From the NCBI GenBank assembly GCA_021835265.1, contig JAKBQK010000583.1, positions 1 to 15,909 of the forward strand: 15,909 bases of DNA. The letters run 5' to 3'. Below are positions 7,653-15,091 of this stretch, piece by piece. The translations under genes and the position numbers were made by a program. Source of the DNA: Thermoplasmata archaeon (GTDB lineage: Archaea; Thermoplasmatota; Thermoplasmata; Thermoplasmatales; Thermoplasmataceae). Within the stretch, counting starts at the first letter, position 1, and every line of letters starts with the position of its first letter. The notes beneath the pieces are model-generated. The model was not told the DNA's origin, searched no databases, and saw only the letters and a program-made list of their open reading frames with translations.

Positions 7653-8465
7653 TTACTGTCCAAACTTAGATTCTCCCATTTTTCTTTTTACAAAATTCTT
7701 AATTTTTTGAGGAATTTTGTTTGAAAGATGTAAATCATTGTGTAAATCTTCCAAGAATTTAAGTATTTGTCGTCTACGTGTCATAACATATCTATTATTA
7801 AACAACAGTCCATCCTTTTGCATTCTCTTTGCAAATTTTCGTTCCAGATATCCTTTATGTGCAACTCCCCCAAAATGAAAGATAAGAGGTTGCTTCTTAA
7901 GGAAATATATACCATCCGAACAAGATATCCTTTCAGAGCCACGTAATTCAAATTCCCATGGATTTTCCTCGCTTCTCAAAATGCTTAATAAATATTCTCT
8001 TTCCCATATTGCAGTTTGGAGCGAACACCTGTAATATTTTGATTGACAAATATTAATAAACCCATTTTCAACTTCGTTCAAGGATAGTTTTTTAGGCAAC
8101 CCATTTTCACTCAACCTAACATGTTTAGCCCCTAATTCTTGAGTTTTGGTTATTATAGCCTTTATAACATCTGAATCAACATTTCTTTCTAAAAAGAAAT
8201 CATCCAACATTAACAAGATATAGGGACTTTGTATTTTCTCTAGGTTTTTTATTGTGAGATCTCCCCATTGTGTTTCCTCGCCTATTGTCAATGAATTAAC
8301 CCTATTATCGTGAAATTCCTTAGTTTCGGATCCAAGATATATCTCATAAGGGCAATCTGACCAGTATTTGTGAAAATAGAAAAAGAATCCTTCATGTAAC
8401 CAATCGTACCTATCAGTAGATGAGACATATATAGATAGTACGTTATCACTCAAACTTTTCACCAT
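7653..8465 (-). CDS. Putative glycosyltransferase of surface-glycan clusters
   Basis: From the ATG at 8465 the product is 270 residues; an upstream in-frame start at 8492 would add nine. It has no membrane segment. ILLMLDDFFLE (residues ~83-93) looks like the DxD-type metal and donor-binding site of a GT-A fold. Further landmarks are SLQTAIW (148-154) and ENPWEFELRGSER (167-179). I recall that combination of DDFF, LQxxIW and NPWEFE from uncharacterised glycosyltransferases in bacterial O-antigen loci. The C-terminal tail (226-265) is strongly basic, with TRRRQILKFLEDL and KNFVKRKMG, suited to membrane association. The start overlaps the end of fcl by 20 bases, so the two are co-translated. 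Sugar specificity is unknown; co-transcription with gmd and fcl suggests it uses their product. Confidence 0.62.
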   Translation of the reverse strand: MVKSLSDNVLSIYVSSTDRYDWLHEGFFFYFHKYWSDCPYEIYLGSETKEFHDNRVNSLTIGEETQWGDLTIKNLEKIQSPYILLMLDDFFLERNVDSDVIKAIITKTQELGAKHVRLSENGLPKKLSLNEVENGFINICQSKYYRCSLQTAIWEREYLLSILRSEENPWEFELRGSERISCSDGIYFLKKQPLIFHFGGVAHKGYLERKFAKRMQKDGLLFNNRYVMTRRRQILKFLEDLHNDLHLSNKIPQKIKNFVKRKMGESKFGQ

Positions 8466-9405
8466 TTTTGCTTTGTTTATACCAATTAACAACTTTCTCT
8501 ATTCCATCGTTTAGACTGATCTTTGGTGAAAAACCAATTTTATTATGAGCAAGTGATATATCAAGCATTCTCCGAGGTTGCCCATCAGGCATAGAGGTGT
8601 CCCATTTTATTGTTCCTTTGTATCCTATAATTTTTTTTATCATATCTGCAAGATGATTTATTTTTATCTCAGATCCAGATCCTAAATTCAACGGGGTTGG
8701 CTCATTATAATTTTTTGTTGCAAGTATTATCCCTTCAGCGGCATCAGATACATAGAGGAATTCTCTTGAAGCCTCCCCTGTACCCCAAAGAGTCACAGAA
8801 GGATAACCTTTTTCCTTCGCTTCACTGATTTTTCTTATTAACGCCGGTATTACATGAGAGTTTTTCTCGTCAAAGTTGTCACCAGGGCCATATAGGTTTA
8901 CAACTAACAAACTGACAATGTTTAATCCATATTGTGCACGGTAAGCATCTCCCATGGTAAAGAGAGCTTTCTTTGCGATGCCATAAGGAGCGTTAGTCTC
9001 TTCTGGAAATCCCATCCACAAATCAGATTCTAAGAATGGAAAATGTGGTGGGGTTTTAGGATATGAGCACACAGTCCCTATCTGTATTAATTTTTCCACG
9101 TTATTTATTCTAGCAGCCTCAATAACATTAACACCCATTGTTATGTTATCGTAAAATAACTTACCGGGAAAGTTTCTGTTATACCCTATACCTCCAACAT
9201 TGGCAGCCAAATTTATTACAACATCATAGTTTTTTAACGCTATTATTGCACTTTCAGGCTTCATTAAATTATAATCTTTGCTACTAATGCCTATTATGGT
9301 GTTGTCCTTGTCAAGCCCCAATCTATTCATAGAATTTAAAATTTCTTTGCCAAGAAATCCAGATGCTCCAGTTATCAATATCCTTTTATCCTTTAAATAT
9401 ACCAT
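8446..9405 (-). CDS. fcl: GDP-L-fucose synthase (GDP-4-keto-6-deoxy-mannose 3,5-epimerase/4-reductase)
   Basis: A 319-residue extended SDR enzyme that epimerises and reduces GDP-4-keto-6-deoxy-D-mannose to GDP-L-fucose using NADPH. Residues 8-19 contain RILITGASGFLG, the Rossmann loop. The active site shows T111, C113 (GTVCSYPK), Y141 and K145 (APYGIAKK) and H184 (SHVIPAL), matching the catalytic Ser/Thr, Cys, Tyr, Lys and His of the family. Other signature segments are LAANVGGIGYN, WMGFPEETN, NLYGPGDNFD and PDGQPRRMLD. I chose the ATG at 9405, which overlaps the gmd stop as TAATG and puts the Rossmann strand at the usual distance. An upstream ATG at 9423 would add six residues. The neighbouring heptose genes leave open that the substrate is the GDP-manno-heptose analogue. 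Confidence 0.93.
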   Translation of the reverse strand: MVYLKDKRILITGASGFLGKEILNSMNRLGLDKDNTIIGISSKDYNLMKPESAIIALKNYDVVINLAANVGGIGYNRNFPGKLFYDNITMGVNVIEAARINNVEKLIQIGTVCSYPKTPPHFPFLESDLWMGFPEETNAPYGIAKKALFTMGDAYRAQYGLNIVSLLVVNLYGPGDNFDEKNSHVIPALIRKISEAKEKGYPSVTLWGTGEASREFLYVSDAAEGIILATKNYNEPTPLNLGSGSEIKINHLADMIKKIIGYKGTIKWDTSMPDGQPRRMLDISLAHNKIGFSPKISLNDGIEKVVNWYKQSKNGEKFE

Positions 9406-10466
9406 TAATCTGACCCCCACCATCTATTTGGAAACATATTTGCTAAAATTTTATCGCCTTCGCCAATTGGGTTTAGTCCCACTTTTCGCATATCTGCATC
9501 CACCATTATTTTAATCAACTCACTGAATTTTATTTTTGGTTTCCAACCCATATATTTTTTAGCTTTAGATGAATCAGCGCAAAGTTCATTAACTTCCGTA
9601 GGCCTCATATAACTAGGATCTATTTTTACATAATTTTCCCAGTTTAATCCTACGTAAGAAAATGAGGCGTCTAAAAATTCCCTGACACTGTGTAACTGGT
9701 CAGTACCTATGACATAATCTTCTGGACTTTCTTCCTGGAGCATTTTCCACATAAATTCAACATATTCAGGCGCAAATCCCCAATCTCTCTTTGAATCTAG
9801 GTTTCCCATATATATGAACTTCTGTTTACCTAAAAGTATTTGTGCAATAGCCATTGTTACTTTTCTGGTTACAAATGTTTCTCCTCTTCTCGGGGATTCA
9901 TGATTAAACAATATTCCGTTAGTACAAAACAAATTATGCGATTCTCTGTAATTTCTTACAATGTAATATGAATATAATTTAGATATTGCATATGGACTTT
10001 GAGGGTCAAATCTCGAATTCTCGTTCTGCGGTGGTGGTGTGTTCCCAAACAATTCACTTGTGGACGCTTGATAGAATTTTGTATCACTACTGCCCTTTGA
10101 TATAGTCTGCAATAATCTAACTGTACCTAGGGAGTTAACGTTTGCAGTATATTCCGGAATATCAAAACTTGTTCTAACATGGCTTTGTGCACCCAAATTA
10201 TAAACTTCATCAGGTTTAAGATTATAAATAAGATCAGATAAGTATTCTGAACTTAACAAATCAGCATTATAAAAAAAAAATTTTGCATCTGAGGAATGAG
10301 GGTCTATGTATATATGATCAATTCTTTGCGTGTTAAAACTGCTCGCTTTTCTTACAATACCATGTACTTCATATCCTTTTGAAATAAGATATTCTACTAA
10401 ATAAGATCCATCTTGACCTGTAATACCTGTAACTAAAGCAATTTTCATTCCTTCTTTTTTTTTCAT
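9405..10466 (-). CDS. gmd: GDP-mannose 4,6-dehydratase
   Basis: An extended SDR dehydratase of 353 residues from the chosen start. It converts GDP-D-mannose to GDP-4-keto-6-deoxy-D-mannose, the substrate of Fcl encoded next. Visible signatures are GITGQDGSYL (14-23), VRKASSFNTQRIDHIY (38-53), GAQSHVRTSFDIPEYTA (92-108), the catalytic region STSELFG (135-141) with Y159 and K163 in SPYAISK, and FNHESPRRGETFVTRK (187-202). The match is close to classical Gmd along its length. Starts compete: TTG 10490, ATG 10466 and ATG 10448. I chose 10466 because it follows the TATA box at about 40 bases and leaves a short leader; 10448 gives the N-terminus most usual in the family. A run of nine A residues lies between the two ATGs. 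First gene of the gmd-fcl-glycosyltransferase operon. Confidence 0.93.
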   Translation of the reverse strand: MKKKEGMKIALVTGITGQDGSYLVEYLISKGYEVHGIVRKASSFNTQRIDHIYIDPHSSDAKFFFYNADLLSSEYLSDLIYNLKPDEVYNLGAQSHVRTSFDIPEYTANVNSLGTVRLLQTISKGSSDTKFYQASTSELFGNTPPPQNENSRFDPQSPYAISKLYSYYIVRNYRESHNLFCTNGILFNHESPRRGETFVTRKVTMAIAQILLGKQKFIYMGNLDSKRDWGFAPEYVEFMWKMLQEESPEDYVIGTDQLHSVREFLDASFSYVGLNWENYVKIDPSYMRPTEVNELCADSSKAKKYMGWKPKIKFSELIKIMVDADMRKVGLNPIGEGDKILANMFPNRWWGSD

Positions 10467-10500
10467 AGGATTCGTAGGCACACCAAACAATTAATCCAAT

Positions 10501-10512
10501 ATATTTAAATAT
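10501..10512 (-). promoter_or_regulatory. TATA box for the gmd operon
   Basis: ATATTTAAATAT is a perfect palindrome and a strong archaeal TATA element. A start site about 26 bases downstream (near 10480) leaves a leader of about 14 bases before the ATG at 10466, which also argues against the TTG at 10490 as the start. Confidence 0.6.
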
Positions 10513-11188
10513 TAGCACTAAATAATGTATAATATTATCTGATAATTCAAATTTTTTTATTATTCATAATTTTCATTCGTTTTAACACCACGCATAGTGA
10601 ATTGCTTAATGAATCTTGTTGATAATTTAAGTTCCATGTTAACAAGTTCAACCTTAACCTAGAAATTTTTTAAGGAACATGTTCGATTCAAAAGGGCAGA
10701 GTTTAGGCAACTTCCCTTACTATCTTTGGATTTCATCCCATTATTAATCTACCAAACCGGGTATCACAGTATACAAGACTAAGTAATGTTTTGGCCATGA
10801 TCCTAAGTGATACAACGGGACCAACACAAGAATGCAAGAAACCGAGACTTGACAACCGAATCCATAAGGGTGAACAAAGAATATCAAAAAAGAGAACGTT
10901 TGTGTAACGTCCATAAACTATAATGAACAGTGCGACCCATATCGTCATGTGATGACAACCATCAGAAGAATTAAATTCATGTTTGCATGCTTCGCATACA
11001 GCGTACATGAATGATAATACTACAATTTTACTGTAACAGTTTAAATTTTCATTAGATTTGAAGAAATGAAGTAAAATAAACACAAAGTGGGAAAGAATTA
11101 AGATTTTTTTTCAATTAATATCGCTGTTTTTGATTCTAAGATATAAAATGAAAAATCAATTAGTTATTCGAACCTCAAGTTGTAATTG
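10513..11188 (-). other. Intergenic gap with possible decayed minus-strand gene
   Basis: No intact gene is recognised in this ~0.68 kb. An open frame at 11083-10733 (116 codons) begins with a Cys-rich stretch, AVCEACKHEFNSSDGCHH, that resembles a zinc-binding knuckle, then becomes hydrophobic and Ser/Leu-rich without a clear domain. Two short coding-like frames follow on the same strand, one near 10725-10650 and one ending near 10560 with STRFIKQFTMRGVKTNENYE. Together they suggest a decayed gene or mobile element, but they may be chance. No RNA gene or strong repeat was seen. Confidence 0.35.
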
Positions 11189-12346
11189 TTACGGTTTTAT
11201 TTGTATTAATTTCTCATAAAGGTTTACAGTGTAGTTTACACTAGTGGATAATGAGAGTTTTTCTGCTTCTATCATTTTGTAACCGTTTCTGACTTTGGCT
11301 TCAATATTATTACGATATTTAGAAAAAGACTCGTATATAATTTCAAACACATTAGGGGTACAAAAAGGGTCATATACTATTCCACTTCGATACTTATCTA
11401 TTATTTCAGAAATTCCAGCATACTTAGAAACTACAACTGGAATCCCACAAGCGATTGCTTCAAGTGCTGTTCTTCCAAACCCTTCTGCATCGTTAACCGA
11501 CGGCAAAATCAAGTAATCAGAAGAACAAAGTTCTTTCAAAAGGTCAGAGCCACTAAGATTCCCTGCAAAGATAACGTTTGGTAGATTGTGTGATTTTACT
11601 AGCATTTCTAATTTTTTTCTTAGATTTCCATCACCAATTATTTTGAGTGATATTTTTCCTTCAGCAAAAAAATTTTTATTTGCGAAAGCTGTATTTATAA
11701 GGTGATCTACCCCCTTATAAAGATGAGAATCGTCAAGTCTCGAAATACATATTAATTTTACATGAGTTTTAGCTTCTTTTTTAATATCGTTAGAACATTG
11801 GTATTTTTCTGTGTCGATACCGTTAAAATTGTGAAATATTAGTTTCCTGTTAGGTATCCCTTTACGTTTCAACTTATTCATGTCTCTTTTGGACTGCACA
11901 AGAATCATATTCACCATTCTAAAGGTCGAAACCATCTGTAGTTCATCGATCATTCTTCCTCTTATAGTAACATGGTCAGCGTGATAAGTCAGAATAATTG
12001 GAATTTTCAAGATTCTAATTAGGGGAATTAGAAGATTTTCACCTCCAGTTTGGTAGCTAATATGAAAAATATCAGGTTTAAACGCTTTCACAATATGTGG
12101 GATTTCCAAGAAATTAATGTTAATTCTTTTAATTGAGAACGGTTTTGCTAACCTATATATTTTAAAGGGAAAATTGTCAGGCACCATTGCTTGATCAGAA
12201 GTTATAACCGAAACATTGTGCCCCTGCCTAGAAAGTTCCATTGCCAGATCCATTGAATAATTTTCACTTCCCCCTATTAAGGGATAAAAATGATCTGAGT
12301 AAATTAACACGTTGAAGATTTTGCTATTAATCAGAAATTCACCCAC
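11189..12346 (-). CDS. GT4 (GT-B fold) glycosyltransferase
   Basis: A 385-residue GT4 enzyme. The N-terminal domain carries the glycine-rich acceptor loop FYPLIGGSENYSMDLAMELS (residues 20-39) with QGHNVSVIT after it, a pattern typical of alpha-glycosyltransferases acting on lipid-linked sugars. YHADHV (121-126) marks the middle of that domain. In the donor domain are ICISRLDDSHLYKGVDHLI (199-217), KIIGDG (235-240) and the E-x7-E motif DAEGFGRTALEAIACGIPVV (E288 and E296). It starts with GTG at 12346, overlapping the stop of the preceding GT4 gene by eight bases, so the pair is translationally coupled. A later GTG before LIYSDHFYP is an alternative start. The fold and retaining mechanism are confident; the donor sugar is unknown. 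It is the second gene of the first transcription unit of the locus. Confidence 0.92.
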   Translation of the reverse strand: MGEFLINSKIFNVLIYSDHFYPLIGGSENYSMDLAMELSRQGHNVSVITSDQAMVPDNFPFKIYRLAKPFSIKRININFLEIPHIVKAFKPDIFHISYQTGGENLLIPLIRILKIPIILTYHADHVTIRGRMIDELQMVSTFRMVNMILVQSKRDMNKLKRKGIPNRKLIFHNFNGIDTEKYQCSNDIKKEAKTHVKLICISRLDDSHLYKGVDHLINTAFANKNFFAEGKISLKIIGDGNLRKKLEMLVKSHNLPNVIFAGNLSGSDLLKELCSSDYLILPSVNDAEGFGRTALEAIACGIPVVVSKYAGISEIIDKYRSGIVYDPFCTPNVFEIIYESFSKYRNNIEAKVRNGYKMIEAEKLSLSTSVNYTVNLYEKLIQIKP

Positions 12347-13490
12347 TTAATAAAATTGAAATATTTTCTATAGAATCCATTATTAGATTTTTAGTTATAA
12401 GATTGGTTTTTTTGGAATTTCGCAACAAAACTTTTTTAATTGTGATCTCAATTTCGTCACTATTGCAGAAAACAACATTTCCTTTTCCTCTAGCCTCTTC
12501 ACGATATTCTGGAAAATCTAAAACTATTGCAGGTACATCAAAAAATATGGCCTGTTCAAGAACACCTGAATGTCCACCAGGGGTGTTATAAGGCAAAATA
12601 ACAAGATCAGCTCTAACGAAAAGGTCCATGATATCTTTCTCCTTAACATATCCCAGATATTTATGTACTACATCAGAATATTTGATAAGTAATTCATTGA
12701 ATGTATTCTTATATTTGGGAAAATGATGGTTTATTCCTCCTGATAGAATCAACTTAAAATCAACCTTCAAATCCCTGAGATTACGTGTGGCTTGTAAAGC
12801 AAGTTCCAGATTTTTTTGTGGCCCCCACGTTCCATGAATTAGAATAATTGTTTGATCATTCAGAGGTTTTTGAATAACTTCGTTCATCATTCCATTCATA
12901 TAGATAGTTGTAATGGCTTCCAGATAATTCCCCTTCATTACTTTTATCATATTATCACCAATTCTTTTTGTTATTTGTTCTTTATAGAAGTCTAATAGAA
13001 CAAATGTATCAACATTTTTGAAAAGCATTCTTTCAATAACTCCAAGTATTATGGCTCTAAATTTGTCGAAAGAAGAGTTGTATCCTAATTTCTCTATGTT
13101 ATTTGTAAAAACCGAGTTATGATATATCATTTTTACGTTATTAAATCGATAAAGTTTTTTAAGTGAAAATGGAACTAAGAGACCTGAAAGATTGGCTAAA
13201 CTCTTATTTCCAAAACCAGTAGGTAAGATATTAAAAATTATCAGATCATAATTTCCATTTCTTATTGCCATTAAGCTAAATATTGATAGAGTGTTGTTAT
13301 ATTCATAACAAGGCATTAACTTTACCTTATCCGGTAAAATAAATGGTTCAGTTAATTCATTCTCAAATGGGCAGTAAACATCAATTGTCTTTACCTCGTT
13401 CAGCATTGATAAAAGAATTACCAATGGTGTACCTGTAGTCTGTAATGATTTTCCATGATTTATGAAATCTCCAACATAAGCTAACCTCAT
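12339..13490 (-). CDS. GT4-like glycosyltransferase with modified active-site motif
   Basis: A GT-B-fold glycosyltransferase of 383 residues from the chosen start. The N-terminus MRLAYVGDF is a typical first strand of the acceptor domain. The donor domain shows IILIHGTWGPQKNLELALQA, KLILSGGI, KYLGYVKEKDIMDLFVRADL and then ILPYNTPGGHSGVLEQAIFF. The last segment aligns with the E-x7-E region of GT4 enzymes, but only the second glutamate (in VLEQA) is present; a proline stands at the first position. The ATG at 13490 lies 26 bases from the centre of a TATA box, so the message is probably leaderless; a more upstream ATG (13511) would fall inside the TATA element. It heads the operon with the GT4 gene that follows. 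Probably a glycan-chain transferase of unknown donor. Confidence 0.85.
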   Translation of the reverse strand: MRLAYVGDFINHGKSLQTTGTPLVILLSMLNEVKTIDVYCPFENELTEPFILPDKVKLMPCYEYNNTLSIFSLMAIRNGNYDLIIFNILPTGFGNKSLANLSGLLVPFSLKKLYRFNNVKMIYHNSVFTNNIEKLGYNSSFDKFRAIILGVIERMLFKNVDTFVLLDFYKEQITKRIGDNMIKVMKGNYLEAITTIYMNGMMNEVIQKPLNDQTIILIHGTWGPQKNLELALQATRNLRDLKVDFKLILSGGINHHFPKYKNTFNELLIKYSDVVHKYLGYVKEKDIMDLFVRADLVILPYNTPGGHSGVLEQAIFFDVPAIVLDFPEYREEARGKGNVVFCNSDEIEITIKKVLLRNSKKTNLITKNLIMDSIENISILLSG

Positions 13491-13510
13491 ACAGCGATTA
13501 TAGAACATCA

Positions 13511-13525
13511 AAATAAATATTTATT
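13511..13525 (-). promoter_or_regulatory. TATA box, leaderless promoter of the GT4 pair
   Basis: The minus strand reads AATAAATATTTATTT. The box centre is about 26 bases before the ATG at 13490, the distance expected between an archaeal TATA box and the transcription start. This predicts an mRNA beginning at or next to the start codon and decides the start chosen for that gene. Confidence 0.55.
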
Positions 13526-13972
13526 CATTTTGAGTTACCAGTCAATTATGTGCACCACACAAAGGCTGCCTCATCCATACTTATCCCAAACCATCACATC
13601 TTCTTAGTTTTATTAATGTTCCTGCCGTTTTGACAAGTTATAAGGGTTCCCACCAACCGATCCCATTTAATGGGACCTTTCCAGTGTTGTTCACCACATC
13701 ATCCATTGAGGTAAAGCAGCATAGGTGGTTTTTTCTAACTTGTCAAAGTGACTCTCTGAAGAGTCTCACTCGATCTCCAATCGAGCATAGACGGATTTAT
13801 AACATTATACATGTGTGGGATCGTTTTATGTTCTTTATTTCAACTGAATTATGTTTATTCTCCGTTTCCTACTTGGCAAATGTCAGTCTTATATGTGCAT
13901 TGTTTTCATTTAAATGGTATCTTGACATTAAAATTCTTTCTTTATAAACAGGAAACATGTCTTCAAAGTAAA
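13526..13972. other. Intergenic gap holding the structured element but no recognised gene
   Basis: About 450 bases lie between the leaderless GT4 promoter and the end of gmhB. No intact gene is recognised. The minus strand carries broken coding-like frames between about 13550 and 13790, interrupted by stops, as expected for a remnant. The right part (13790-13972) is featureless and AT-rich. Confidence 0.45.
13629..13785. repeat. Structured element: 12-bp inverted repeat plus three hairpins
   Basis: TTTGACAAGTTA (13629-13640) and TAACTTGTCAAA (13736-13747) form a perfect 12-bp inverted repeat around 95 bases. Inside it is a hairpin, TCCCAT-TTA-ATGGGA (13661-13675). Directly outside are two tandem perfect hairpins: GACTCT-CTGA-AGAGTC (13750-13765) and CTCGAT-CTCCA-ATCGAG (13769-13785). 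Such density of perfect stems in AT-rich intergenic DNA is unlikely by chance. It could be a structured RNA, a small mobile element, or the end of an IS. On the minus strand, short frames such as VVNNTGKVPLNGIGWWEPL also look coding-like, which favours an element remnant. Confidence 0.5.
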
Positions 13973-14431
13973 TTATTCTAAATTCTGTCTATTGATAATT
14001 TTACAATTTATTCCAATTGCTTTTGCCATTATACCCTCTATATCTTCCCTATCTCCAATGATTATAGAATTTTTAAGATCGATGTCAAAATCCTTTAGTG
14101 CCTGCTCTATCATTCCTGTTTTGGGTTTTCTGCAATTACATTGTTCCTCAGGCTTATGCGGGCAATAGTAGGTTTTTGTTATATTGATGCCTTTTGTTTT
14201 TAATATTCGTAAAATTTCGTCATGAAAGATGTGAAATTCGTTCTCAGTAAAATATCCTCTTCCTATTCCAGATTGATTTGTTATAATTATGATAATGTAT
14301 CCCTTATCCTGATATTTTTTCATTAATTTTATTGCATCTTCGTACAATTCTAAGTCAGCAATATTGTGGCAATATGGACAATCTTTGTTAATAGTCCCAT
14401 CCCTATCAATGAATACAACCTTTTGGTTCAT
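13973..14431 (-). CDS. gmhB: D-glycero-D-manno-heptose 1,7-bisphosphate 7-phosphatase
   Basis: A 152-residue HAD-superfamily phosphatase (IIIA, histidinol-phosphatase type). It removes the 7-phosphate from heptose 1,7-bisphosphate to give heptose 1-phosphate. FIDRDGTI (residues 7-14) holds the nucleophile D9 and the acid/base D11; ITNQSGIGRGYF (50-61) is motif II; CRKPKTGM (100-107) carries the motif III lysine; IIGDREDIEGI (124-134) is the magnesium site. The zinc loop CPHKPEEQCNC supplies C90, H92, C98 and C100, which is typical of GmhB. The protein is shorter than many bacterial GmhB (about 175-190), mainly at the C-terminus. It is divergent from gmhA with 96 bases between the starts, so the two share a promoter region. 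With HddA nearby, the alpha-anomer (GDP-heptose) branch is expected. Confidence 0.9.
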   Translation of the reverse strand: MNQKVVFIDRDGTINKDCPYCHNIADLELYEDAIKLMKKYQDKGYIIIIITNQSGIGRGYFTENEFHIFHDEILRILKTKGINITKTYYCPHKPEEQCNCRKPKTGMIEQALKDFDIDLKNSIIIGDREDIEGIMAKAIGINCKIINRQNLE

Positions 14432-14527
14432 TCAACTGGAATTATGTAGTCTAACTAGTTTAACTTATCTTAAGTATACGTTCATTTAACATAGAAAAAA
14501 TATTATGCACGATAATAATGGTTAAAA
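14432..14527. promoter_or_regulatory. Divergent promoter region between gmhB and gmhA
   Basis: This 96-base spacer must drive both directions. Toward gmhA, AAAAATATTA (about 14495-14504) is centred some 28 bases before the GTG at 14528, predicting a leaderless message. Toward gmhB, a weaker AT-rich match (minus strand AGTTAAAC, 14464-14457) lies at about the right distance from the ATG at 14431. No Shine-Dalgarno sequence precedes either start. Confidence 0.45.
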
Positions 14528-15091
14528 GTGGATAAAGAGCATATTAATGAGTACTTAAAAGATGGTTCTATTGTAAGAAATTCAATGGATGTGAATAAAA
14601 TATATGAATTTGGGATTGCATTATCAAAAGCCTTTCATTCTGGAAATAAATTGATAGTAATGGGAAACGGAGGAAGCGCTGCCGACGCTCAGCATATAGT
14701 AGCAGAATTCGTTGGAAGATTTGAACGCGAAAGAAATCCATTGCCAGCTATGGCATTGCATACTAACACTTCTTCAATAACTGCAATTGGAAATGATTAT
14801 GGTTTTGACCAAATATACTCAAGGCAAATCAACGCTTTTGCAAAGAAAGGGGATTTCATCCTAGGTCTCAGCACAAGTGGAAATTCTATAAATGTGATTA
14901 AGGCATTGGAAGTTTCTAAGAAAATTGGGTGTGAAAATTATGGAATCACTGGAATCTCTGGTGGAAAAATATTAGAAATATTAAGTGAAGATCACATTAT
15001 CAAGATAGGATCAAGTAGAACTTCTTTTATTCAGGAATGTACAACTGCTATAATCCATATCATATCAAAAATAGTTGAGGATTTGATGTAA
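14528..15091 (+). CDS. gmhA: Sedoheptulose 7-phosphate isomerase
   Basis: A 187-residue SIS-domain isomerase that converts sedoheptulose 7-phosphate to D-glycero-D-manno-heptose 7-phosphate, the first step of ADP- and GDP-heptose synthesis. MGNGGSAADAQHIVAEFVGR (residues 45-64) is the GmhA signature and STSGNS (115-120) binds phosphate. H56 and E60, then Q169 and H177, keep the spacing of the E. coli active-site residues H61/E65 and Q172/H180. Length is normal (about 190). The start is GTG at 14528; a TATA-like box about 28 bases upstream and the lack of a Shine-Dalgarno suggest a leaderless transcript. Its stop overlaps the ATG of hddA (TAATG), so the two are co-translated. The activity assignment is secure from the motifs. 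Confidence 0.94.
   Translation: MDKEHINEYLKDGSIVRNSMDVNKIYEFGIALSKAFHSGNKLIVMGNGGSAADAQHIVAEFVGRFERERNPLPAMALHTNTSSITAIGNDYGFDQIYSRQINAFAKKGDFILGLSTSGNSINVIKALEVSKKIGCENYGITGISGGKILEILSEDHIIKIGSSRTSFIQECTTAIIHIISKIVEDLM

Noticed and set aside
10451..10463. A9 run in the gmd N-terminus as a programmed frameshift site
   Set aside because: It lies before the conserved Rossmann strand and between two alternative ATG codons, so start choice explains it without frameshifting.
10675..10700. tRNA T-loop-like string (GTTCGATTC)
   Set aside because: The flanking bases do not form a T-stem, and no anticodon or acceptor stem could be traced on either strand.
13630..13947. Plus-strand ORF of 105 codons over the structured element
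   Set aside because: It has no ribosome-binding signal, and its sequence is dictated by the inverted repeats; the minus-strand frames look more coding-like.
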